64,000 nucleotides of DNA from Trissonchulus latispiculum. Its lineage: Eukaryota > Nematoda > Enoplea > Enoplida > Ironidae. Position numbers and translations under genes: made by a program. The notes beneath the pieces were generated by a model that saw nothing but the letters and a program-made list of their open reading frames with translations, made no database searches and was not told where the DNA came from. The stretch's first letter is position 1. Each line of letters opens with the position of its first letter. Positions 25,353-38,111 of this stretch are shown here, in pieces. Where the stretch lies: positions 1 to 64,000 of the forward strand of contig JASAND010028283.1 of NCBI GenBank assembly GCA_030248195.1, written 5' to 3'.

Positions 25353-28300
25353 ATGGCATCTTCTGGGCTTGTGGAGTTTTCCCTCAACGTTTTGACGTTT
25401 AATTGCTGGTAAGCTATATATATACTTAGCTACTTTTCTGTAAGTTAAAACTGGTTTGAGCTGACGAGAGTGTATGTATAACCCTTGTCGGTCCAAATGG
25501 TTTGCCTTGGTGTTATCTTTTTAACAATTTTTTAGGGGACTGCCCGAACCTCTTGGATTGCCGGTTGGATCAAAAGATCGTGCTCACCGAATAAAAGCAG
25601 TTGCCAAGGCTCTAGCGGAGGCGGATTATGACATCATAACATTAGTTGAGGTGCGGATATTATGCGTTTACGTTTTGGTTTTATTCTAAAGTCTGGCCAA
25701 AAAATCATGAAATTTGTTCCCAAAAAATCACCCACCGGCGAAGCCAGAGGACATGGCAGGGAATTCAATACATGGTTGGATAGCTTAGAGTTAGGACATG
25801 TCACGTGCATAATTTAGGCTAGCTGCGCAAAGTCCATAGTGAGTATATACCAGCTAAAATTTCAATTTTGGTCCAACTGGTCCAGTTGGGCGTCGGCAGC
25901 CAATTTACGTATGTTAGGGTTGGGACTTGTGGCTATTACCATGAAGAAATTTTCCGGCTGCGGCTTGTTGTTAGCCGTCTAGATGGGTGATTTTTTGTGA
26001 ATTGTCGGGGTGATTTTTTTGTGAACCTTGCTATAATTTCCTTAAGTCATCAGGGAAAAGCCATTTCGGTCGAAGCATGTCCGGAAGGTCGAAAACCAAT
26101 TCTGATTTCCATCATTTCAGCATCGCTTAGTTACCCTAGGTTTCTGGCCTTTTCCTAGGCAAAAATTTCTGGGGGGAGAAAAATTTTTCAAAAAATGTCT
26201 AAAAATAGCTATTTTTTGCTGCTAAGCTACAAATTAACTATTTTTACTTAAATTTAAGCCACGGTTTTTTTTGCGTAAAATACTGCGTATTTACGCAGTC
26301 GAGCTTAAAAATACGCAGTCAAAAACAAAAATACGCACCAAAATACGCAGCCGAAAAATTCGGTAGCAAGAATTTCCAGAGTGCTCTAAATTAATTTCTT
26401 GAGACAATTCAACGTAGTTTGGGTTCTAGCTTCTTATGGGGGGCTCGGCCCCCCAGACCCCCCTCTTCTAAGCACACGTATAAATATATAATACATGCGT
26501 TGTTTTTGTTTCTATTTTGATTTGATATAGTAAACTAAAATCTTATCTGTTCTAAGACTCTATTTGTTCTATTCGTAAACTCTATTTGTCTAACCGACAA
26601 TTAACTTTACTATTAAATTGCTCCAGGCAAAGAATTCAAAGTTTTAAGAGCAAATTTAATTCAAAATTTAAAATTTTCTTCAACTTCTGGGGGGCTGCGC
26701 CCCCCAGACCCCCTGTGTATCTATTTCGCATCAAATATTCATACTTTTATACCACAGTTCAATCGGCACGCAACGTAAAATGAAACTAAGACCCTTAAGG
26801 TTGTTTAAAAACTCTTAAGAACGAATTAATTCGACGCTAAATGCGTTTATAGCGTTTATAACGTTGAGAAGCGATTTTTGTAATTTTACGCAGTCGAAAA
26901 TAAAAATACGCACTCGAAAACAAAAATACGCAAAATTTACGCAGGTCCGATTTTCAAAAAAAACCCTGATTTAAGCTTAAAATAGCTAACAATGCTTAAA
27001 ATGGGTAAAAATCCGGCGAAGCCGGAAAAATTTTTCAAAATTTACCCTCAAAGCCCTATTTTTCCGGGCATGTTAGAGTTCTGGGGGGGACCCACCCCCC
27101 CCCCTGTAGGAAAAAGCCAGGGTTTGTTGTATACTGAGGCAAATTACCTTCATTATGCATTAAAAACAACTTTTTAGTTTGCAGCATAAACTGGCTAGGT
27201 TTCATAGGGGTCGCGGCAGCACGTATACGACGTATATTTGCAGCAAATCAAAAAGTATCAATCTTGTCTAGCAAAAATTCATGTCAAATTGACTTTTGAA
27301 AATTTTGTATGTTAACACGGAAACAAAGTTGCTTGATTTCTGTAGTTTAAGCATCCTATCACATAGAAAACGTGTTTTTATTGCAATTGAAGCCAACCCT
27401 ACCTATTTTATTGGATATTTGGCGATTTTGACGAAATTAAAAAATTTGGCTTGAAATGGCACCATGTCAGATTTTGGCTACCTGGACCACACATAGAAGG
27501 TTGAACCTAGCAAAATCTATAGCAAATTGATCAGGAGGCTGTATTCAGTTATGAAATTTATGAATGTTGCTTTTGCTACTGATGGTTATAAAAATTTCAT
27601 TTTGAAATTTGGGTTTTTCCCCGCACATAGGTTTTTTCCAGCCGAGTGTGATTACCCCCAGGTCGCACCATAGGCACTAGAGCCACGTGAAGCTCGAGAC
27701 ATATCCTATGTGAAACTGTAATACGTTTTGGGCTAGGTCTCTTTCATTTTTTATGGTTTTGAAAGTGGGGGGACTTAGGGAGAGGGCTTCCGAAAAGTGG
27801 GGGGACGAGCCCACGGTATTATATAATGTATGCTATGCCTAAATTTCTAGCGAAAAATTAGCATTTTTAAGGCAATTCAAGCAATTGCTGTTTTTAAGCT
27901 TAAAATTAACTTATAAGTCCATAAATTAGCTTTGACTTTTGAGCTTTGGAAATTTGACCTCAAAAACGTGGGTGGGGCTTGCCGAAAAGTGGAGGGGAAC
28001 CGAAAAGTAGGTGTGGGCATACCCCCCACTAAAAATACCATTCCAGTAGTTTAGGAAGACCCATCAAAGTTGACCCTGTCTGACCCCCATCAGGGTATTT
28101 TTCGAGTTTTTTCCGGGGCCCCCATGTTATTTCCAAAGCGTGGAAATGAAGTCATAATGTGCATTTTATTGCGTTTGTGTACATAGGGGCTCTTAATTTC
28201 TCCCAGATCTTTGCGAAATACGATTTAATCTTACCATTAATAAGGACCATGCAATAACTTGCATTAGCTTTGTCCCTCTAAAGGCTTATATATATTATTT

Positions 28301-31300
28301 CAGGAATTGTACCTATATATACATTTTTCAATTTGAGGCTTTGTACTTATATAAATAAATATATTTAGATCATTTAACTGTAAGTAATTACGTGTGTGCC
28401 TTACTTGTTTTAGATTTGGAATGAGGAAGACTATCTGCTAATTAAGGAATCGTTATCTCAGACTATGCCTTATTCCTTCTATTTTTACAGGTATGAAATC
28501 AAACATATGTTGGTTCTTCTTTAGTCTGGACAGTGATTCGATAGAGCTGGAATGTCTCCTCCTGTTATATACGTTACGTTAGCCTGAAAGGTCATCTTAT
28601 GCTGGGGCTCCACGAGTCAGTTATCAAGGCACTGTGCCGATCATTATCTTGTCCCTATTGGTGTGTCCCCTCTATTCGACGGCCTCCCCCCTCCCCATTC
28701 GAGGAGCCCCACATAACCCAAAGATTTTATCCAACTGCCCAAATTTCACCATTTTTACCTTTAAATTTCAAAACTTCTTCCGGCTTTGCCGGATTTTCAA
28801 ATAAATTTTCGCTATTATTATGAACTTTGATAAAATATTAACTATTTATACATATTAATTATTATATTGTTGAAAATTATTGTATACAGTATCTGTATAA
28901 TACGTTGGCGCTTACAGTTTATTTGATTTCCCCATTTTGTTCCTGGTCAAGTTTTGCGTTCACTTGTTTTTGAACAGCCAATCACGAATCAGAATGTTGG
29001 AAAAATAATCTAAGTAGTTCATTTGACCAATATTTTATTATTATAGGGGAGCGCGATAGCGCTCCCCTTTAATAATATGGGTGTAAAAGGCGCTGCGCGG
29101 CCCTTAGAGACTCGTTCGAGCACCGTGCCAGCTAAATACTCAACGAAACTAGACAAATTTGGTATCGTTGGAATTAGCACGACGAGTACAACAAGTTGCA
29201 AAAAAGTTTTGGTCAAAATTTTCAACTTTGAAAATTTTTGCTTCCGGACAAGTTAGGTCCGTTTGTTTTTTTTCCGTGTGAGTCACGCTTGGGGAAGCAG
29301 TTTTAGTCTAACTCACAAACTGAAGGATGTGGGCATTTTCAGCCGGTGAATTTTGATTTTTCTGAGAGTAGTATATATTTGTGTTAACGTACCTCTTGGG
29401 CAATTTTCCGCTGCCCGGCTCGGCCGGCCACCTGTGCGGCCGGCCAAAGGTGGCCTGACCGCTAAGATGGCCAAAAAAGGCCAATTTTGTGTCAGAGTTG
29501 CAGGGCTCAGGGAACAAGCTAGAGACAATCGGATTATTGCATAAGAAACTTTGGGTAGGGTTCCATGGAATAGCGAGGGCGATTTTTGATATCTGGCCGG
29601 GATCGTTCAGGCGGCCGGCCCAAATTTGGTCCGGCCAAATAGCCATTTTGGAAAAATTTCTGTCCCAATTCTACAGGAAATAGTCAAAATTGGCCTAAAA
29701 ATGCTGTTTTGGGTCATCTAGTGAGACGCATATAAGGGTTATCGGGGTAGCTGAACACGAGGTAGCATAGTCGCAGCGCGGTGCGGTGCTGCTATCGTGC
29801 TGCACTATTATGCAGCAACCACAGAACGCTGGCTGTAGACTTACTGTAAACGGTTAAACATATTACATTAGGTGTGTAGATAGCTTGGACATGGCAAATT
29901 AACGTAGCTACATTGACAAAATAGTTTGCAACTGGTTGCGCTGCAGTAGAGTGCTGCTGAAGCCAGCACGGCCTATAACTAGCTACAGGTAAGCTGGATC
30001 GTCCGAAATTTTGCATGCAAGTGCGGCAGAGCATTGCAAATCGTGTCGTATGAGTTTCCTTCACTGACAGTAAAGTGTGCATCTGGTTGCGCTGCAGTAC
30101 AGTGCTGCTGAAGTACAGCACGGCCTATAACTAGCTACAGGTAATTTGCAATAGTCCGAATTTTTGTATACAAGTGCGTAAGAGCTTTGCAAATCGTGTC
30201 GTATGAGTTTCCTTCACTGACAGTGAAGTTTGCATCTGGTTGCGCTGCAGTAGGGTGCAAAGTTTACTGTCAGTGAAGGAAACTTATACGACACGATTTG
30301 CAATGCTCTTCACTGACAGTAAAGTTTGCATCTGGTTGCGCTGCAGTAGGGTGCTATATGCGACATATACAACAACTAAAACTATTGCAGCCATGGGTAC
30401 TGGATGTTGGATTTCTGTCAAAATAGAGAAAAAGGAAGAAATTGGAACTTTTTAAGCTGCTTTGTTCTGTACTTTTGGTTGCAGATTAATGATTGGCGGA
30501 ATTTTTAAAGTTTCTTTTATGAAAGATTTGCTGGGAACCTTAAAAATGAAATAGGACAAGAATAAAAATGCTCCGATGGAGCATGAAAAATGTAATATGG
30601 GTGACATTAGGTTGTAAATGGACAGCGGACTATGTTTTAAAACGTTAATATGGGACAGGTAGGTTGTAAATGCCAGGAGGACTAGGTTAAAAAGGAACTA
30701 ATGTGTACCAGCTTCGCTGAACAACCCATATTCGCGGTCACTGATGCTCTACTCCACATGACATATACGAGTAAGATCTACATTCTTCAGCTTTCCAAGC
30801 AAGCGCGACGATTTTGAAATATTAAAGCTTATTCCAAATAAACAGTGCAGTTCTGGTAGAAAGGTGTTCTAGGTGTTTTTTCTACACTGTCAGCGCAGAA
30901 TCTTCTATGTATTAACTCGATGCGAAAAGCAGTTGACATTATGTACGTGTGTTATTAAGTTGTATGACTACACAGGGTCATGCTGACAAATCGTACAATT
31001 TTCTGAAAAACTGCTACAATTTTCTGAAGAACTGCCGATAGCAACAGCAAGCAGCAGCCGATAGAAACCCTGGGCAGTTTTCGCGAATATGGGTTGTTCA
31101 GCGAAGCTGGTCCATATTAGTGCGCTTTTAACCTAGTCCTCCTGGCATTTACAACCTAATGTCACCCATATTGCATTTTTCATGCTCCATCGGAGCACTT
31201 TTATTCTTGTATTATTTATACGTAGACGTTCAGTGAGAAAACCTGATTAAACTGATAACACACAAGACTGCAAACTAGTTAATAAACATAATTATTGGAA

Positions 31301-34300
31301 CTTTTTGAAACCAAACCTACATTAGGTAGTGCTTGATTACTCCAGGTTTAATTTAAAAATAAATGCATGTAGAAGGTACTTACACAGTGAATCGGCTGCT
31401 CTAGTTTGATCGTGCATATGAAAGCGTCCGAGCGTCTACGTAGTTTTCCAAACGAGCTTCAGTATGAGCCCTTGGGGACCTAGCGTGCTCGTATCAGCAG
31501 TTCACGTGTTGCCCTTTTCTAATTTGGATTATACGTACGTTTTAAATCTTAGGTTTATTTAAATGATGATTGGCGGCTATCATAGCTCATATTGCATTTT
31601 TCCTGCGACTGCAAGGAGCAGCTTGCCTTTTTTGCAACGATTTCCCAATCCGCTTCTGGACAGTTCTTTGTCATTTTGCAATTTATTATGTTTTCTTTTA
31701 ATTCTTTGATATTGAATTGCAGATTTCTTATTTTAGCGGTTTTACCGGGAGCGGTGTGAGTGTGTTCAGCAAAAGTGTTATTTATGACAGCCTAATGCAT
31801 CGATATTCTCTGAATGGTTACGCCCATCATGTTCATCGTTGTGATTGGTTTGGCGGAAAGATTGTTGGGCTATCCAAAATTCGACATAACGACACCAACA
31901 TTTATGTATATTCAACCCACGTAAGGTTGTGCGTGCGTATGCGGCTGCTGGCTTATTTTTAGGCCAAAATTTGTGGAAGGGTGCGAAGTTGCCCCCATGG
32001 CTCACCAAAAATGGGAATGGATGCATATTTTTAATTACAATTTTGCGAAGTTTTACGTTTTTTGTGTATTAACATTGCCAAGAATCGCTAAAATTGACTA
32101 ATTTTAGGTATTTTTGAAAATTTCTTTAAAAATCCGGCGAAGCTGGAACATTTTTTGAAAGTTTATGGTTAAAATGGTAAAATTTGACTATGTTTCGGGT
32201 TATGGGGAGAGGTCGTCGAATGGGGGCCCCCAAGTAAAAACAAGCCAGCGGTAGTGTTCATTTTGCATTGAATTGTAAACGGATTCAGCAACATATTTAG
32301 CTTGTTACACAAACCTTTTCGTAGTCAAATGTTTTCGAGTCGGAGGAGTTAGGGGAAGCCTTTTCATTTTGCACGTGCTGACAGCAGCTTGTTTGTAGTT
32401 AAATATATGATCTTGAGTTACTTGTTTAGCTTTTATGAAATTGCACATTTGTTTTGCTGTAACGTTTTGCTATTTGCTTTTGAAATCTGAACTTATTCAG
32501 ATTCATGCATTCTATGATAAAGACAATGATATATATTTGCCGCACCGAACTGTTCAAGCCTTTGAACTGAGTCAGTTTGTCAGATCAACATCGAATGGAG
32601 CAGACGTCGTGTTGGTTATGGGTGATTTTAATCTAGAGCCCGATGATTTAGGATACAGACTGATTCTTACTCATAGTGGTCTCTCTGATGCATGGACTGA
32701 ACGTGAAAATTCCGCTGTACGTATGTGTATAACTAAATGTATTCTGTTTCTGGGGCAGATCCGGGGTAAGGGCGGCCTCCCTACCAGTCGCTAACTGTTA
32801 CTACGTGTTCAGTTTGCATGCGTGTGTCCTTTTAACAATACTTGCCAAGGCACGTTTTGTTTTTATTATATTCTTGTGTTTGTTATTATCAGGGCCTAGA
32901 GTTGCATAGTAAAGACCACGTACGTTTATGTTGTTTCGGTTTCACAGCCTTGTTACTGTTTTCTATTTTCAATTTATAGGAGACCGATCAAAACAATGGC
33001 TATACCTGTGATACTCCCTTGAACGTTTACACAAGTCCCAGTTCCTTAGCTGTTTGGCCGGAAGGAAAAAGAATTGATTACATCTTGTATAGGCCAGGCT
33101 CAAGTACGTATTCCGTCATGCCAATTCCATGTGGTCAGGTGTCGGCCAACTGTGATATTATTGCAGGGCGCCTACTACTCCAATTTTTCCTCTTTTTTCC
33201 TATATTTTTCAAATATTTCTATTTTTCCTATTTTTGGCTAAAATTCCTATATTTTCCTATTTTCTCACAAAAAATTCCTACATTTTTTCCTATTTTTTCT
33301 AAAATGCCCAGTAGGCGCCCAGTTATTGTGACTCTCTCTTATAACTTGTGAAGATGGAAAGTGTGTGTCTGGTTACCAGCTGAGGCATTCCATAACAACT
33401 GGACTCGCGTAGGAGGGCTAAGCTAGTGCTCGTAAGGCAAGTGCTAGTTTCGAATGAAAGTGTTTCGTAAAAGTTTTCAGAGACTCGACAAAAATTAGCT
33501 GAGGTTATGCTGCGGCTAGTGCAAGCTGAAAGTATGCTAATATCTGTGCTCCCAAAATTAAGGGTAATTCTGTAAAAATCTTTTCTTTGTAAAGGAAATC
33601 ATTTGAAATTTCACGACAGCTTAAAGAAAAGATTTCACTTCACGTTACAAAAAATTCAAACCAAAAAAGGCTGAAGATATAGCACTTTTTCTGAAAATAC
33701 TCTAATCAAAATGCGCTAGAAAACTAGATTGCTGCTACTAGTTACTAGCGGGGTAGCCTGCAACAACTAAAGTTTTATGAAATAGGAGCTAGCAGGAATC
33801 AGTTGCATCTGCTCGTACTTGAGTACCAACTATACTCGCAACTCCAATGCAAGCACTTTCTTGACTGGAATAGCTTTATGAAGCAAATTGGCTACTGGAC
33901 TCGAGTACTAGACTCTGCTAGTAGTTGAGTCAAGTGAATAAAAGGTTTTATGAAACCGCCCCCAGGATGAAAGATATTCAATACTAACAGATGAGACAGA
34001 AACCTAAATTGTCTGAACAGTTTAATATACTTTGGCTCACAGTTGCGTGCGTTTCTTCTTAAATATAACTGTAATTTTGTAGCTTTGTGCGAACTAGTTT
34101 AAACTTTCAAACTAAGCCGATTCCGTTTAATTAACCGCTAATTTTTTTGAACCTTCGCCAAAGCATTGCGGGGCGGGGAGCCCATAAATACCCTTCCCTA
34201 GGAATCCTTCCGCCCTTTTTGGTACCAAATTTTGTCCTGAAAAATCGCTCAAAAGACAAAATAATCATTTTCTGGCTTCGCCAGAGATTAAATCTGCTTA

Positions 34301-37300
34301 TTTTTGTTATAACAATCAACTTTTACAGTGCATGCTAAAAAATTGCGCTATTTTTAGCATATTTTTAGAAAAATACTCATCCCTCCCAAAATGCCTTACA
34401 TCTCCGACTCCCCCCCCCCCCGAAAAAATCCTTATAATAGCCTAGAAAGCATCTTGTCTACTTCCTACGTACATTTTCCGCAGCTGACACTGCGTGTTTT
34501 CTTGCGAGCATTACCTCAATTTGTTTATCAAGACTGCATAATTCTTCAGCAGAGTAAGCAAGTAGAGAGCATCCCTTCTTTGCATTGCATGATAACCGTG
34601 CTGCGAAAACAATACGCTAATGTTCTCCCTTTTGGAGTTGGGGGTGGCCTATGCATGCTAAGAGGGGCTGTTAGCGCCGCCCCCCCCCCCCGACGGGGAT
34701 AAATATCTGCTTAAACTGCCGTAATGCACTGCGCTATCCCCCCCCAACGGGGACCACTTTCTGCGACCCACCGGCCCCCCAATTCCGTATTGAGAGCGGA
34801 GCACCATTACGCAGGGCATTGACAAGTCCTAGTGGATTACTCTTACAGAGCAATTATGCACTCTTGTTTTTTATTTTAAACCTGGTTTTTTATAAACCTT
34901 AATAACGTGGAAGCGAGACAAATCCCTTAGGTTATGTAGCTCTGATGTCGTCTCTGGCCTAGTGCCCGTATTGTGGAGGCCAAAAAAAGGGGAGTCCCCA
35001 CATGTGGGGAAGACCAGAGACGGAGTAAATAAAGTGGCCAAAATACTGTAAAAATTTGTCTGGTTTCTACGTACGTATACTGCTATTTATTACCAATCTA
35101 ACAATGTTCAAAATCAAGTTTTAACACCAAACAGAGGATTTTTGACCAGAACATTCCTGCGAAGCTGGCAGATTTTTTAAAACTTTGAATAAAAATTCTT
35201 AAAATTTGGCTGTTTCCGGACACCTTTATTGGGAAAGCCCTAAACGTAGGGGGCTAGGAGGGTAGGAAAGGGTCGAGTGGGGGCAACTAAGCCGGGACAT
35301 TTTGCATGCCATGACAGCTTGCATTTGAGAATCGCCTTCACTTTGGGAAACCATTCGGTTCGATTCATCCACTATCCATATCCATTGAAGATCTCTATTT
35401 TAACTTTCCTTTTATTGCTTTTTATTTTAAGTGAAGTTCCTATAACTGTTTAATTTCAGTAGCTGAAATCGCGGTGGAGGAGTGTAGAACTACTCTTAGT
35501 CGCATTCCCGGAGAGGCTAAGATTTGCTATTCTGATCACGAAGGCGTTGAAAGCAGACTGCGGGTTCGCCTGCGTTCCAGCGATTCCAGTTTCGGTGAGT
35601 GTTTTACTGTTGCAGTTGATCAGTAGGTGAAGAGCGATGAAATTTTTTTAGCCTCCCTGTGTATATATTTTTCAGAAGTATATATCAGGGAAATGGCTTT
35701 TCTACTATGACAGACCTAGTCTAGTCAGGATTTCACGTTAACCATGAATATTTGAATGTGGTATTCACGGCTTTTTTAGATTTGTTGGCAATAAATTTTT
35801 CACTTTATTTTGAGCTGAATCGTCGTTAAACTTATCTTCTCTTACCATGTTTTTATATACTCGTTTCAGTTCATGTATCGCAACCTTTGGATCACGAAAG
35901 CTTTCGATCAATTGCGAACGAAATGCTGCTGGTCTTGGAGGGTGGTTTAAATACTGTGGCCTGGAGTCGTCGTTTCTATTGTACAGTTCTGTTCATCATG
36001 GCCGTTCTCTACTTCACCACCATCGATCTGGAACTGTCTTTTCCACGATTAGCTTTGTTTGTATGTGTGCTGTCTGTACATAATTATTTTGTTTGCAATT
36101 CAGGAAGGTTGTCGATATATCTAAGCGATGTGTATGTCGCAGTCTAAAAGCATTTTCCGTCTAATTGCAATTTTAAACGGAGAATTTCCGTCTAATTGCA
36201 AGTGGACAAGTCTAATAGCATGAGACTGTGGCCTAATTGCATTTTGATATAAAATGTTTTGTTTAATGCATAAAGACTGCGCTTCACTGTAATTGCATAG
36301 GGAGAAGGGTGCAGAAAGAAGAAAAGATTTTGCGTTAACATTAGCAATAGCTAAAGGATTTTTAAAACAATAGATGTTTTTCGTTTAGGTATTGAACTCC
36401 TTTAGACTAAAATTCAAGCATCTAATTTATTAGTATTAGATTTCCACAAGCTTAAAACTTTCAAAACTTGGCCATTCAAACTAAAATTTTAATTATAAGT
36501 ATTAAATACTGGGAGGAAGTAATTTTAACAAGACCCTTCATGTCCAATAATTGTTTACTAGTTTTGTTTTGTTTAACATAACATTGTTTTGTTTAGAAAC
36601 GGTAACAGTAATTCGTCAATACCTGTGAACCTTTTTCTTTTTTAAAAATAAACAAGCAGTGCGCTCCATACCCAAAATCTTAAAAACAGAAAACTAAACT
36701 GCGGTTTGTACTGAAGGGTAAATGAAGGGTCTTGTTAAAATTACTCCCTCCCAGCACTTGATACTATTATTCAAATTTTAGTTCCACTGGCCAAGGCTTG
36801 AAAGTTTAAGCTTTTGGAAGTCTTAAAATTCTAATAAATTAATGTTTGAATTTTAGTTTAAAGGTTTTCGATATCTAAAAGGAAACACATGTATTGTTTT
36901 CAGAATCTTTTAGCTATTCCTAATGTTAACGCAAAATCTTTTCTTCTTGCTGCACGCTTCTCCCTATGCAATTAGAGTGAAGCGCAGTTTTTATGCATTA
37001 AACAAAACATTTTATATCAAAATGCAGTTAGACTGAACATTTCTAATAGCATTTCGCTGAATCTCATGCTATGAAGACTTGTCCAATTGCAATTACACTA
37101 AAATTCTCCGTCTAATTGCAATTAGACGGAAATGCTTTTATACGGCGACATATATATCTAATTGGAACATCGCGCAATTTCGTAGGCGACGAACGAATTT
37201 CTGTGGCTTCTTTGCTGTGAGCTGCAGCTCTGACACATATTAACAGCCTTTTTGTTCATCTTCCATTTTCGCGAGAGCTTGTGGTCGGCCGCACATTGAC

Positions 37301-37718
37301 ACAATGAACGACTGTTCGGGAAATGGTATAAAGTGTACTGTGTACATCCTTCGGAAAACGCAAGCCATTCTGTCTGCATATGTCCGGATGCCGAGCTGAA
37401 TACGTATTTTTGCAAACTTGTCCGACAAAAACTAAATAGACCTTACTTGCCCGAAGCAAATATTTTGGTGTTTAAAATGCTGTGTTGATCCAGTCTCTGG
37501 TTAAACCTGACGGGTTTGTTTACTTTGCTTATAGCTGTCCCTGTTTAATTTGTTGATTTTCAATTTAGATAATGGCGGTTCGATTTCTAATAACCGTGGC
37601 GATAGCCTGGTTAGTGTGGACCGGCTTGGTTGTGCTTACAATGGAAGCTAAAGCCTTGAAGGCTGCGAAATCTAGCCTGAGCCTTCAGCAGGAGAATGTC
37701 GCTTTAATATACAGATGA
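25353..37718 (+). CDS. SMPD2: Neutral sphingomyelinase, SMPD2/nSMase1 type, nine exons
   Basis: Coding exons: 25353-25408, 25536-25650, 28414-28490, 31737-31920, 32501-32716, 32980-33103, 35460-35594, 35870-36060, 37569-37718. All introns are GT-AG and phases agree, giving 1248 nt and 415 aa plus TGA; human SMPD2 is 423 aa. The enzyme cleaves sphingomyelin to ceramide and phosphocholine and belongs to the Mg2+-dependent DNase I-like (EEP) fold. Visible motifs: TFNCW (Asn17); LVEIW with metal-binding Glu57; SGFTGSGVSVFS (83-94); LNGY and DWFGGKIVG (108-127); TH-IH (His144, His146); MGDFN (Asp186, Asn188); RIDYILY (exon 6); SDHEG with catalytic His284. Two hydrophobic segments near residues 338-354 and 369-390 match the C-terminal membrane anchor of the family. 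Introns are full of transposons; none disrupts an exon. Confidence 0.93.
25651..28413 (+). other. SMPD2-type gene intron 2
   Basis: A 2.76-kb intron holding an 8-bp-TSD hAT element (26260-26968) and degenerate G-run and CCGGCGAAGCCGG repeats. The acceptor is TTGTTTTAG. No alternative exon was recognised. Confidence 0.75.
26260..26968. mobile_element. hAT-type non-autonomous element (709 bp) in intron 2
   Basis: Perfect 8-bp duplication ATTTAAGC at 26252-26259 and 26969-26976. Termini CACGGTTTTTTTTG and, from the right, CAGGGTTTTTTTTG. Subterminal repeats of TACGCA(GTCG) are seen on both sides, and GGGGGGC...GCCCCCC hairpins near 26438 and 26688. Resembles the element at 12995 in its end structure. 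Confidence 0.88.
29041..30460. repeat. Dispersed repeat, copy 1 (second copy at 47886-49330)
   Basis: It starts with a palindrome AGCGCGATAGCGCT, then sequence shared with 47886 onward (AATATGGGTGTAAAAGGC), a CCGGCCGGCC-rich middle, and a tandem block at about 29935-30350. That block has roughly 160-bp units starting GGTTGCGCTGCAGTA, one of them partly inverted. No coding frame; the mobile class is not recognised. Confidence 0.6.
30556..31210. mobile_element. Long-TIR non-autonomous DNA element (655 bp)
   Basis: Ends begin ACAAGAATAAAA and continue as inverted copies for about 140 bp, through a TGCTCCGATGGAGCA palindrome and the block ATGGGTGACATTAGG. The left arm has an extra internal duplication of about 50 bp. 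No transposase frame. Lies in intron 3 of the SMPD2-type gene. Confidence 0.8.
33165..33322. repeat. Short inverted-repeat element in intron 6
   Basis: GGGCGCCTACT at the left and AGTAGGCGCCC at the right enclose about 130 bp of T-rich TTTCCTATTTT repeats. The size and structure are those of a small MITE. Ends of the target duplication are not resolved. Confidence 0.55.
34523..34874. mobile_element. Inverted-repeat DNA element, copy 2
   Basis: The ends are inverted copies: left TTATCAAGACTGCATAATT, and from the right ACAAGAGTGCATAATT. Both are followed by AGAGTAAGC-type and GTGCT-type blocks shared with the element at 7514-8242. The centre is C-rich (CCCCCCCC, ACGGGG). About half the length of copy 1. 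Confidence 0.65.
36061..37568 (+). other. SMPD2-type gene intron 8
   Basis: A 1.5-kb intron, two thirds of which is the foldback element at 36131-37153. Donor TTT|GTATGT, acceptor CAATTTAG. Confidence 0.75.
36131..37153. mobile_element. Long foldback DNA element (about 1.0 kb)
   Basis: Almost the whole element is two inverted arms of roughly 400-500 bp. Both ends run inward from TATGTCGC through TAAAAGCATTT, CCGTCTAATTGCAA, GTTAACGCAAAATCTTTTCTTC-like blocks and AGACCCTTCAT. Unpaired central loop is short. The transcript of the SMPD2-type gene would carry it as a long double-stranded hairpin within intron 8. Confidence 0.8.
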
Positions 37719-38111
37719 TAGGATTTTTTGTGAACGAGCTTGGAGCTTGAATTCTCAAGCACTGTGATGTTTTAATCGTGCTTTTTAAGAACATTTCCCG
37801 ATACCTTTTCAATTTCTTATTGTTGTGTCTGTAATTTTGGTATTATTTAGTCTGTGTTTGTGATAGTAAATGTGTTATGTGTTCATTTAATTTTCATAGG
37901 TATAGGATTAAGGATCTTTCCATACATTCCGGATTAAATGTTCGCAGAGACAAATCGACTGCTTGTTTCTGTTTGAGGATTTCTCTCAAAACTGTGCTTT
38001 TTTCGAAGTTGCTTGCGTACGACAGCTCGCAGATTTCCATCTGTGACATGCAAACAACAGGCTACTAGGATCCAGTGTTCTTACAGCGTTAGCAACTCAG
38101 TGTGATACAGG

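Larger units (their letters stand above)
28491..31736 (+). other. SMPD2-type gene intron 3
   Basis: A 3.2-kb intron. It carries a two-copy dispersed repeat (29041-30460) and a long-TIR element (30556-31210). The rest is AT-rich with a short GGGGCTCC/GGAGCCCC hairpin near 28601-28713. Confidence 0.7.
33104..35459 (+). other. SMPD2-type gene intron 6
   Basis: A 2.36-kb intron with the small element at 33165, the second copy of the AGAGTAAGC element at 34523-34874, and G/C-run debris. The donor is AA|GTACGT and the acceptor TAATTTCAG. Confidence 0.7.

Noticed and set aside
29308..29683. Coding region suggested by overlapping open frames on both strands
   Set aside because: The frames lie in a CCGGCCGGCC-rich dispersed repeat also present at 47886-49330, lack any domain, and fall in an intron of the SMPD2-type gene.
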